Source: Ptychodera flava (lineage: Eukaryota > Hemichordata > Enteropneusta > Ptychoderidae). From it: a stretch of DNA of 64,000 bases. The notes beneath the pieces are model-generated. The model saw nothing but the letters and a program-made list of their open reading frames with translations. It had not been told where the DNA came from and did no database searches. A program made the position numbers and the translations under genes. Shown here piece by piece: positions 54,834-64,000 of the stretch; within the stretch, counting starts at the first letter, position 1; each line of letters opens with the position of its first letter. The stretch covers positions 5,006,410-5,070,409 of the forward strand of contig NW_027248277.1 of assembly GCF_041260155.1 (NCBI RefSeq), read 5' to 3'.

Positions 54834-55599
54834 GTAAGTACACTGTTCAGAGTTTGAAAATTTTAATTTTTTCTAAGTTGTCCTTGTAGCTGAAGACTAT
54901 ACTTTTTTATTGGTCCAAAGGTTAATTCACTAGTCAATATGAATGTAAATAAAACTGATAAAAGGGACAGAACCTGTAACTTCTGGTGTTTTTCTTCAAG
55001 ATTTTGCTGTCTGTTTTATTTCATATTGATCAACTCAAATGTGCATTTTGAAATGCCCAGTGTACAGCTTGTAAATACAATGTCTTTGCGTGTAAGGGAC
55101 ATTGTTACTTTTTCCATTGGAATTCAAGTGTGTACTTGTTAACTTGTCATTGGCAACTGTAGGTAGCATAGTTCATTTTATTAAAAGACAAGCTTTGTTG
55201 ATAAACACAGATCAAGAACACTTACAAAATCATCAAAGTTACAGCCTCTGTGCTTTTCAACCTTAGTCTAAAATAGCCGTTTTCAGTCTGTTATATACTT
55301 ATTTTATATAATCAGACAAACATACTCAAGGTTTCTTATACTGTAGAAGACTGTTTGTCAACATACAAATATTTTGACCCTACGGCATCTTATATTTCAT
55401 TGGAAGGATTTATGCATGTGGTATTTCCCAGGTCTGGTGACCAGACGTATGCCTAGAAAGCAATGAAAAAATTACTGGGCCTTGACCTTACCTTACCATG
55501 AATTCAGGCCCAGATATTTCTACCAATCAGTGCATTATGGAAAGGAATAACGAAAAAAGAAAATAACTTTCTCCGACATTCTATAGCTCTAAAACCAGG

Positions 55600-55693
55600 T
55601 TTTAGACACAAGACATGAAACCATCGCGAAAATGAATTCATGGTCATGACCATTTATTCATTCTCGCGTTGGTTTCATGTCTTGTGTCTAAAA
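55600..55693. repeat. hairpin in the intron before methylase-like exon b
   Basis: TTTTAGACACAAGACATGAA faces TTCATGTCTTGTGTCTAAAA, continuing inward through a CGCGA/TCGCG match. Arms are about 37 bases with few mismatches. Confidence 0.8.
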
Positions 55694-55907
55694 TCAGAAT
55701 CTAATATATGCATGGTCACCTATTTATTCAGTATCTTTCAACATGTCAAACAATATAAAAAGTATCTCATATCAAACAAAATTCATTAAAAAGGGTGACT
55801 CTGTCCCTTTAAGTTTTGTTAAAAAGAAACTCAGAACAAGTTATTTATGAATTTGTTTGAATTTAAAGTTGTTTCATTAATTAATGTTTCTATCTGTTAC
55901 ACTACAG

Positions 55908-56019
55908 GAATGGTCTGCAGAGGAAATATCACGGCTTCTTGTTGCAGTCAAGGCAATTAATCATGATTGCCAAAAGAAAAACCACAATGTTGCTATCATC
56001 TGTACAGCATGGAACATGG
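55908..56019 (+). CDS. methylase-like exon b
   Basis: The exon is 112 bases, phase 0 to 1, with acceptor CTGTTACACTACAG and donor ATGG|GTGAAA. It encodes E-W-S-A-E-E-I-S-R-L-L-V-A-V-K-A and V-A-I-I-C-T-A-W, the position where family members have a helix and a hydrophobic strand after the catalytic motif. Confidence 0.7.
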
Positions 56020-56807
56020 GTGAAATATGAAATGTATGAGGAAGGACAGGAACTGCTATGTACAGCCAGCTTTCTGCCACATAGAGAATAGCAGTAGGGG
56101 TAAGCATAGTCTTTTTATCAATAAATGGAAACAAAACATATTTCATAACAAGGAATAAATGCCATACATTGCTACATACATACATGATTTGTAAGTCACA
56201 AAGCAACTTCTCCCAATTGTAGATTTCAATCACCATAATCTTCATTATCCAAGCATATGTAGGATTTCCATTCTACTTAATGGAAATTTAACATTCTATG
56301 TAAATTATGTTGTGATCTTGTAGACTGTCAGCAGCATACTAGTGGTCTCTTTAATTTATAAATATTTAGAATACTGGTAATCAATAGTTATATGTCAATT
56401 AGCTGTAACTTTTAACTTTTTTCAGTATTTTTGTTCTGTGTTTCAACTACAGTTTCTGGTGAGAATCCTGAACCAAAATGAATACCAAATATATATTTGT
56501 CAATGCAACCTTTTTGTGTACAATCATGCATTGTTACTGTTGAAATTGTCAACAATAACAATAGTCATTACACACATACAGAGTATGTTGACAAGCAGAA
56601 TACAGGACAGTTCAGCATGACAGGGGAAAAAGGATTAGAAACTGCAGTAGATTTCTATAACCAGAATGCTGAAAAAATAGCCAAAATTACAGCTACTGTC
56701 CCTTCAAACATATTTACATGCAATTTATCGCAAGTATTTATGTAGCTGTTCCATGTTTTATAGCGTCTTCAAGTATTAATTATCAATATTAATTTATTTA
56801 CCAACAG

Positions 56808-57027
56808 GTAAAAGAGTTGGAATGGTTGATTACGTGAAGTGTATAGCAGTAGGTTATTTTGGAGAGGAGAGGCACTTTTCTTTTAACATGACAGATCAAC
56901 GAAAAACATGTGGATGTGAAAGCCGACTCTGATAACCAGGACAATCCTATTGGTCTGTATACCAGACTAGTAGAATTGTTAAGTCACCCTGGAGAGTGGG
57001 TCTTGCATGGATCAGAAAATGAGAACG
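56808..57027 (+). pseudogene. methylase-like exons c and d with a frameshift
   Basis: Acceptor TATTTACCAACAG at 56,808 continues exon b in phase: K-R-V-G-M-V-D-Y-V-K-C-I-A-V-G-Y-F-G-E-E. From about 56,890 the reading must shift by one base to give I-N-E-K-H-V and then N-P-I-G-L-Y-T-R-L-V-E-L-L-S-H-P-G-E-W-V-L. A pyrimidine-rich AG (56,893-56,894) could be a separate acceptor, but no donor precedes it. The donor is AACG|GTGAGA at 57,027. Confidence 0.65.
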
Positions 57028-57666
57028 GTGAGAATGGTGTTTATTTTCTGACAATGTTTTTATTTTGCATTTTTTACAACTTGTGCAATCTTTCATTGTG
57101 CAGGTTTAATTTTTGTCAGCACTGTATATTGTTACAATTATTTTGGTGCACAGCTTGTACAATCTAAATGAATAATGTAGCAATAAGAAAATGTACTTAT
57201 TCATCAAGATTGTTTGATGCATCAGTGGCTTTGTTCAAAATATGTGAGAAATAATTTTTACAAAATGTTTTCTCCACTTTCCTAAAATACCACTATCAAA
57301 TACAAAATCACACACTTAAATTTCCTATTCCATTTAAAATCTTTTATTATCTTGCTACAGAAGTGAGATGAAACATATATGACTTCTATGTATTATTGTC
57401 TATTTCATGTCATATTTGTACAGAACTCATTCCTGGATTTGGTATTTAAATTTCAGTGGTTGTGTGGTGCCTTAGAGTGTCCAAAGGCTTAAGTAATATT
57501 CATGGCATCAGGTTTCTTCAGCCAAGGCAACAGATCTTGTTTGTGTAATTATTTTTCTATAGCTCAAAATTTTTTACATCAATAAACAAGTGACAATCAT
57601 CCGAACTTGTGTAATATAATACTTGGAATTTGGACACTAATGCAAATCCTCATATTTACATGACAG

Positions 57667-57791
57667 GAACTGGAATTTTGGCAGCAGTAAATGTTTGAAG
57701 ACACTGCGTCTACAGGGACAGGAGTCTTCCGAGATTACACATTGTGTGCGACATTTTAAGTGCCGTAATGGACATCGACGCCGATGAATGA
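57667..57791 (+). pseudogene. methylase-like exon e with in-frame TGA
   Basis: The acceptor ATATTTACATGACAG takes one base from exon d to read G-T-G-I-L-A-A-V-N-V, then TGA (57,696-57,698), then R-H-C-V-Y-R-D-R-S and onward to TGA at 57,789-57,791. The expected residue at the stop is Gly (GGA to TGA is one substitution). Confidence 0.65.
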
Positions 57792-57839
57792 AGACCATCT
57801 TGTACAGCAATGACTATCCACTGGTCGGCCATTATATTA

Positions 57840-58115
57840 TCTAATATGGCCATTTTGCCATGGTTTTTTCATGTTGAGAGCCATAACTCTGGCAAGTCTC
57901 ACCAATTTTATTCAAAGCTGGTACATGGACATTGACTTATGTTATACGTATGCATGTGGATTTTTTAGACAGTAAGATTGAATATGGCTGTTTGGCAGCC
58001 ATTTTGTCACGATTTTTCATTTACAGAGCCATAACTCTAACATATTTCCACCAGTATCATTCAAAGTTAGTACGAGGACATTGACCTATTCCATACATAT
58101 GCTCATCAATTTCTT
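57840..58115 (+). repeat. two diverged tandem units of about 160 bp
   Basis: GAGCCATAACTCT occurs at about 57,879 and 58,025. Each is followed by CACCA...ATTCAAAG...GTAC...GGACATTGAC and preceded by ATTTTG-CA-G-TTTTTCAT. This style is common in dispersed repeats of marine invertebrates. Confidence 0.7.
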
Positions 58116-58169
58116 TCACGTCATGTAGCAGTATCATGTCAATTACTTAAGTTTCGTAATTAGGCTGAT

Positions 58170-58420
58170 ATGTCAAGAAATACTGCATCAAATTTCATGA
58201 AACTTGGTACAGATGCTGAGCTCACATTGCTTTAACAGTGAAAAAAGATATTTATCAGTGTCATGTTAATTAATTTGTAATTGCTTATGTAATAACTTTC
58301 CTAATTAGAGTGATATATCCACAAATACTGCATCAAATTTGATGAAAGTTGGTACAGATGTTTATCTCATAGTGTTGTAAATACTGCATCAAACTTTATG
58401 AAAAATGGTACCAACGATAA
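58170..58420 (+). repeat. diverged repeats with core ATACTGCATCAAATTT
   Basis: Three occurrences (about 58,180, 58,325 and 58,380) of AATACTGCATCAAA followed by TTT-ATGAAA-TTGGTAC. Probably the tail of a dispersed element. Confidence 0.6.
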
Positions 58421-58979
58421 TCTGTCAGTATTATGATAGTATGCAAAAATGTTTGGCAGCACCCTGTCGATTAAGTACTAATTGATTCATTTTAATGACC
58501 TTTTGTAATAAGTGTGGCGGCTTACATTGGTTTTATTTTTTCACCACCATGGAACTCATTCTCCGCCATTGAGCGCCATCTGTATTGCAGTATTTTTATC
58601 AAAAACCTAAGTAATGAAGAGACTCTATCCTGTCTGCGGACTTGTAATTAAAGTAGTTAGTACCCATTATCAATGATAACTTGTTTAGAATCATTTAAAT
58701 GTAGAAGGACAAACTGGAAATTCTTTGATATGGTTGTTTTTCAAAGTTTTTTTGTTGGAATATTAATATCTCAGGAAAAAACTATCCATAGGATACCATT
58801 TACATGACCTTTTTGACTCTAATATTTCTCTGATGTCATATATATAAGTACACCCTGTTTGTTTTAAGGTCATTTCTTAATGGTTCTCGATGGCGAGTGT
58901 AACAACTGCATGTTCCTTACCGTTTCAAAGTCCGTCACACATTGATCCCTGAGAAAATCAAAATTTTACCTCAAAAGCC

Positions 58980-60075
58980 CTTGAAAGGTTCAAGGACTCA
59001 GCTGGGTGGTCACATCAGAATAGTCCTTTAAAGATTCAGGGTCATATCAAGGTGGTCCCTGAAAGTTTCAAGGACTCATCTGGGTGGTCCCTGAAAGTTT
59101 CAAGGACCCATCTGGGTGGTCCCTGAAAGTTTCAAGGACTCATCTGGGCGGTCCCTGAAAGTTTCAAGGACCCATCTGGGTGGTCCCTGAAAGTTTCAAG
59201 GACTCATCTCAGTGGTCCCTGAAAGTTTCAAGGACACATCTGGGTGTCCCTGAAAGTTTCAAGGACCCATCTGGGTGGTCTCTGAAAGTTTCAAGGTCAC
59301 ATCGGGATAGTCCTTGAAAGATTCAGGGGCACATCTGAGTGGTCCCTGAAAGTTTCAAGGACTCATCTGGGTGGTCCCTGAAAGTTTCAAGGACCCATCT
59401 GGGTGGTCCCTGAAAGTTTCAAGGTCACATCGGGATAGTCCTTGAAAGATTCAGGGGCACATCTGAGTGGTCCCTGAAAGTTCAAGGACTCATCTGGGTG
59501 GTCCCCGAAAGTTTCAAGGACCCATCTGGGTGGTCCCTGAAAGTTTCAAGGTCACATCGAGATAGTCCCTGAAAGATTCATGGGCATATCTGAGTGGTCC
59601 CTGAAAGTTTCAAGGACCCATCTGGGTGGTCCCGAAAGTTTCAAGGACCCATCTGGGTGGTCCCTGAAAGTTTTTAGGTCACATCGGGATAATCCTTGAA
59701 TGATTCAGGGGCACATCTGAGTGGTCCCTGAATGTTTCAAGGACCCATCTGGGTGTCCCCTGAAAGTTTCAAGGTCACATCGGGATAGTCCTTGAAAGAT
59801 TCATGGGCATATCTGAGTGGTCCCTGAAAGTTTCAAAGACCCATCTGGGTGGTCCCGAAAGTTTCAAGGACCCATCTGGGTGGTCCCTGAAAGTTTTAAG
59901 GTCACATCGGGATAGTCCTTGAAAGATTCAGGGGCACATCTGAGTGGTCCCTGAAAGTTTCAAGGACCCATCTGGGTGGTCCCCGAAAGTTTCAAGGACC
60001 CATCTGGGTGGTCTCTGAAAGTTTCAAGGTCACATCAGTGTGGTCTCTAAAAGATTTAGGGTCTCCCCAGAGTGG
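58980..60075 (+). repeat. 32-bp minisatellite, about 1.1 kb
   Basis: About 33 units of GGTCCCTGAAAGTTTCAAGG plus ACCCATCTGGGT or variants. Every four to six units a variant pair with GTCACATCGGGATAGTCC and GATTCAGGGGCACATC recurs, so there is a higher-order period. The unit length is not a multiple of three and no frame stays open across it. Confidence 0.95.
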
Positions 60076-60129
60076 TCCCTGAAAGCTTCAAAGACATCTC
60101 TGACCATCTCTAAAAATTCCAGACAACAA

Positions 60130-61145
60130 CTGTTTGTTCCTAGCGTTAATATTTTAAGGTTTCAACAGACAGATGATATTGATTTAATTTCTTTGCATCT
60201 ACCAACAAAAGTTAATTTTTAAAAGAAGGACTGAAATATTCAGTGATTTTTTAAAATTTTCCAGCATTAATTAGCACACTCACAAGATAAGGGTAATTTC
60301 ATCAAATTTACCAGGTCTCATTTCCTTGTATATGCAATGAATACATGTACAAGACATTTTCTTAACATCTACCAAATCATTTGAAAGATAAATCACCAAA
60401 AAAACAAACACACTGCAGAACTGACACGGGTAAAGGTAGAAGGCCATTTTCCCATCAAAAATTTACAATTTTATCATACTTCATTTGGTGAGAATAGCAA
60501 ATGCCTACAAATCAACCTTGGAAAGAGAATTTGTATTTTCACTTAAACCTGAACAAAATTGACAAATCAGTTACATTTAATGGGTTCTCTTTCCTGAGAG
60601 TGCGAGAAGCTAGACAAAATTGTAAAATGTGTAGGAGATGTATTTGATGATTGTGCAATGATCAATAATTTACGAAATTGGACCGCATCTTCACACAAAA
60701 GCACTGTTAGATTGATGATTTTTAAATAGATTATAACAAAATGCGCAAGATCTTATAATCACAAAATAGTTCCAATTGTGTTTGGTGTTTAAAGTATGTT
60801 TACAATTATTCGAAATTCTATTTGAAAGTATGCTAGATACTTGTTTGCCTTAACACTTGTTATGTATCGATTTTGCTGCACTTTAAAAGAGTCATATCCA
60901 TTTCCACACGAAACAAACTCGGCTCGCGAAGCATATCATCTCAGCCAAACTATTAATTAAAACACCGAATATCTTTCTAATATCTTTCGCGACCCTTGGC
61001 TGCGTCGATTTTGCTCGGAGTGATACGCAGCGCATGCAGCGGGTGCGATGTACTTTTCCTTTCAAAGCTTATTGAACGCATAGTTTTCTGTCAATTGAAT
61101 GCATATTTTGCCATGATAATTTGTTGGCAAAATGTCAATAAGGAT
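60130..61145. other. anonymous DNA right of the minisatellite
   Basis: No gene recognised. A fragment resembling one end of the AACACGATTGG MITE family (AATAGTTCCAATTGTGTT) lies near 60,764-60,782. Confidence 0.35.
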
Positions 61146-61149
61146 GATT

Positions 61150-62020
61150 GAACAGGCTATAGTTCAGACACTGCTCTTCTAAGAGTCCAGAACAACATCC
61201 TTTGTGCCCTTGATAGACGCAAGGATTGATTTTACTCGATCTATCTGCTGCCTTCGACACGATTGATCATGATATTTCATTACACAGGTTGCGTTACAGT
61301 TACAGACTTGGTATCACGGCACGGTGATGGATTGGTTTAAATCGTATATATGTGGGGGGCGAACGAAGTCTGTGTGTATTGTGTCAGTCGTGTTTGAGGC
61401 ACAATCTCGCGATTGTGGTGTACATTAATTTAAGGTCCTGTTCTCTTACCTATTTTACTCAATCAACCCTTTAAAGATATCATTTACAAGCAAGTCAGGT
61501 TACATGATGTATGTCGACGACACGCAATCGTATGACACTTGAAAGAACAGATCGAGTTCCGACAACTTCAATTGAGCTTTGCGTTAATGAAATCAAGGGA
61601 TGGATGTTTTACAATATGCTCGCTCTAAATGATGGTAAAACCGAAGTCATTCATTTCCTTCTAAATTTAGAGGAGTAGGCCCGGTTCCTCGTTGTGATAT
61701 TCAAATAAGTGATGTCATTGTCCACCAATCTGACACTGTTCGTTATCTTGGTGTCGCGATGGATTCTAGTGGCAAAATGTCAACATGTGCCGTCAATGTT
61801 TGTCAATCAGCCTCCCATACTCTTTGGAAGATTGGTAAAATCAGTAATATACTTGATCAGCCTTCAACTAGAGAACTCGCGCCTGCATTTATATATTGCA
61901 ACAGCTTATTTTTCGGCCTCCCTTCGTGTGAAATACGCAAATTGCAAGTAATTGATCACATAATTCCTATTCTTTGTGACCTCACTATAATAACGTATCC
62001 GATTTAAAATTCTTTGTATT
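61150..62020 (+). mobile_element. decayed CR1-like LINE 3' half
   Basis: Broken plus-strand frames contain L-L-D-L-S-A-A-F-D-T-I-D-H near 61,240; D-W-F-K-S-Y near 61,330; Y-V-D-D-T-Q near 61,510; V-R-Y-L-G-V-A-M-D-S near 61,745; and C-N-S-L-F-F-G-L-P near 61,905. This is the standard order of CR1/Rex-type LINEs. It belongs to a different lineage from the copy at 48,660. Many stops; inactive. Confidence 0.85.
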
Positions 62021-64000
62021 ATTTCAAAGTTCTCTGTCGTCATGTGCCATCTTATGTTAGTGACTTCTTGATTACACGTTGCACCAGCCACGTCTTGCGT
62101 ACATAGTCTACTGGGGAAATCAAGTTACACCCATTGGTCGCACAGCTTACTATAGGAACAGAACTTTTTCAATTGTGAGCCTCGTTTATGGAATTATTTA
62201 CTGTCACACCTTTGTGCACTTCAGTCACTTGATAATGTTAAGGTTGGGTGAAAAACTTACTTTGAAAGTCATTTTATACATGAGTTTTCTATGCTTATCC
62301 ATTTTAACCGTTTCATTATTTTTATAAGTTATGTTTATCGAACATTTTTTGGTTGTCTTGTTTCACTGTTATACTAGAGCTTAATGTCTGCCATCTCTAA
62401 TTTTACGTTCAGAATATATTTAAATTATAACTATGATGAAGAAGAATATCAACAACACAGTTTTAACCAATTTCGTGTTGTTGGTGGTTGTGGTGGTGTT
62501 GTTCGGGGCGCGTCGCCAAAAATAATGAATTGCGTTTCTAGTGCGTCAGTCTTTATGATCGACGACCTTACTCCACAGTGGTGACATATTTTCATATTAT
62601 GAGCAGCTCAACGTTACATATCTAAGAATTTTGGGATAAACGATCATTAGGTCATGGAAGGTCGCGATCGGTTTTACAAGGAAAATATTCATAGTGAAAA
62701 TTACTAACTGGAAAGCGATAAATTTTAATGCATTCTGGAAGGCAGCTCACAAACTCTGTCTACCTTTACAAAAACTAAACAAAGACAAACAGGCTATCAA
62801 TAGGTGCTTTGAAGTCCAATACAGACCATTTCTTTACACAACTATAGAGTACTAATTTGAGATCACAAGATCTTCAGATAAATCAAACATGACCTTTCAG
62901 CTTCATCATTCATTGAGTAAAACAGTCGATGTGACATATCAGCGTATTTTGACAACTTTCGCTGCGTTTACATCACACCATAGCCTGTAATTTTAATATT
63001 TAGCAAACAAGTGGAGTTTTTTTATAAAACAGAAAAGCACATTCATCGGATAATTTGATAACATATAAAGAGAGAAAAGATACATTCAAGTATAAATGTT
63101 TTTCTTTTGGATATTATGAACCACTGTCTCGATGCTGAAGTTTGACAAATGCCGTGCAATGACGATGTCTTTCATAGCCTTGACACATATCTCGATGACG
63201 GAAATTTATCAAATATCAGTGTCAATCTGGGAACAAAAACAATCTTACAAAGCTGCTTTTTTCGTAATGCATTTATCATTTTCCTGTTAATTGGTTTACG
63301 CTGTCGAATTCTATCGATAACATAACCTATATAAAATGGAGTCGGTGTCACACATATAGCTGAACCACCAGCAGTGTAATAATTGAGAAAAAATAGACTG
63401 AGAGTAGAGTGCATCGTGGGAACAGATATTCGGACTTATAAATTTTGACAATTCTTTTCTGATCTTGGTGACTGGTTTTAAAGCTCTTGGACCAAAATAA
63501 AATTACACTCTTAATTTTTCAAAATCCAATATTTCATTTTTTCCGCGTAGAGGTAATGGCGATGCCATTTTGAATGAACTTTTGACTGTGAACCCTGATT
63601 TTTATTCTTCAGTTGGTAAGAGTATGCTGAAAATTTCATGAGAGAAAAGTACAAGTCTTTCACTGTCGAGGCGCGTCCTACTGAAATTTGTTGACCTCAA
63701 AATCCTATTCTCCCTGGTTTCTCTGAATTCTACCCTATAAAAGGAAATTGGCCTTTATTACATTCGAAAACCTTTCCTTTTTGAAACATTTGACAAGTAA
63801 ATTCAAATTTTAACGGTCATTTTGATTTCCCGCCATTTCAAACATTGGTAATGATATAAAGGAAACACACCATACAATGTCAGAGTTGAAAACATTCATC
63901 CCTATGCATTACATTTGAATACTCTGTGCAGTTTATGTGAAGAATTCAGTGCAGATATGCACAGTATCCAAGGTTTTTGCTTTTCTGCATGGGGCTGTGA
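62021..64000. other. right-hand anonymous DNA
   Basis: AT-rich with scattered open frames below 85 codons on both strands. No splice-supported exon, RNA gene or clear repeat was recognised. Confidence 0.35.

Larger units (their letters stand above)
54213..57791 (+). pseudogene. diverged N-4/N-6 DNA methyltransferase-like gene, five exons located
   Basis: Exons 54,213-54,833, 55,908-56,019, 56,808-about 56,893, 56,895-57,027 and 57,667-57,791 join in phase except for one frameshift between the third and fourth. Order: a helical N-terminal region (possibly DNA-associated); V-D-L-T-M-V-D-M-S-D where such enzymes carry the catalytic D-P-P-Y/W; C-I-A-V-G-Y-F-G-E-E-R-H-F; N-P-I-G-L-Y-T-R-L-V-E-L-L-S-H-P-G-E-W-V; and H-G-S-E-N-E-N-G-T-G, the SAM-binding motif I. 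In Pfam PF01555 (N-4/N-6 methylases) the catalytic motif also precedes motif I. A TGA interrupts exon 5, after which the frame stays open with R-H-C-V-Y-R-D-R-S. Loss of the catalytic motif, frameshift and stop argue against methylase activity. 5' exons and promoter were not found. Confidence 0.65.

Noticed and set aside
57696..57698. TGA as selenocysteine codon
   Set aside because: The aligned residue in related methylases is Gly, there is an independent frameshift nearby, and no SECIS-like structure was recognised.
58980..60075. CRISPR array
   Set aside because: Units are contiguous 32-bp repeats without unique spacers, in a eukaryotic genome.

Overview
This is eukaryotic, animal DNA. It is AT-rich and low in gene density, with spliced genes, simple-sequence repeats, TTAGGG-like tracts, one nuclear tRNA gene and a dense mix of transposable elements. 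The gene families (DC-STAMP domain protein, TRIM/B-box protein) and the mixture of CR1/L2-like, L1-like, Penelope-like and Ty3-like retroelements with foldback DNA elements fit an invertebrate bilaterian, probably marine (hemichordate, lancelet, echinoderm or mollusc). The sequence alone does not settle which. No prokaryotic operon structure, CRISPR array or phage gene was seen.

Left and middle (8.8-37.2 kb, minus strand): one large gene of the DCST1/DCST2 family (sperm membrane proteins with a DC-STAMP domain and a C-terminal RING-like finger). I placed fifteen coding exons by splice sites, and every junction keeps reading phase. The gene starts near 37,226, after a TATA-like element, and ends at 8,835. 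Its 16.6-kb intron (15.85-32.47 kb) is a transposon graveyard holding a tRNA-Lys gene, several foldback elements, a 60-bp satellite in three places, and Penelope-like, L1-like and CR1-like fragments. The exon at 13,345-14,308 is split by an 818-bp foldback element with a 3-bp target duplication, which puts a stop codon in frame in this haplotype. The 3' edge of the RING exon is tandemly repeated into the following intron.

Far left (0.6-7.1 kb): a diverged tandem duplication of about 2.3-3.1 kb per copy, with an internal triplication in the second copy, followed by microsatellites and a 440-bp near-perfect palindrome centred on an (AT)n run.

39-44 kb: a TTAA-flanked foldback element, then (minus strand) a B-box/coiled-coil/partial filamin-type TRIM fragment directly abutting a broken Ty3/gypsy-like Gag-protease remnant.

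47-52 kb (minus strand): three exons of an unidentified gene ending in an FG-repeat-like, nucleoporin-style tail. A CR1/L2-type LINE copy sits in its intron on the opposite strand.

54-58 kb (plus strand): five phase-matched exons of a gene that I read as a diverged N-4/N-6 DNA methyltransferase-like protein (target-recognition/catalytic region first, SAM-binding motif I afterwards). It has a degenerate catalytic motif, one frameshift and one in-frame TGA, so it is either a decaying gene or a catalytically dead relative. This and the disrupted DCST gene are the two most interesting loci.

57.8-64 kb: diverged dispersed repeats, a 1-kb 32-bp minisatellite, a decayed CR1-like LINE 3' half, and otherwise anonymous AT-rich DNA.
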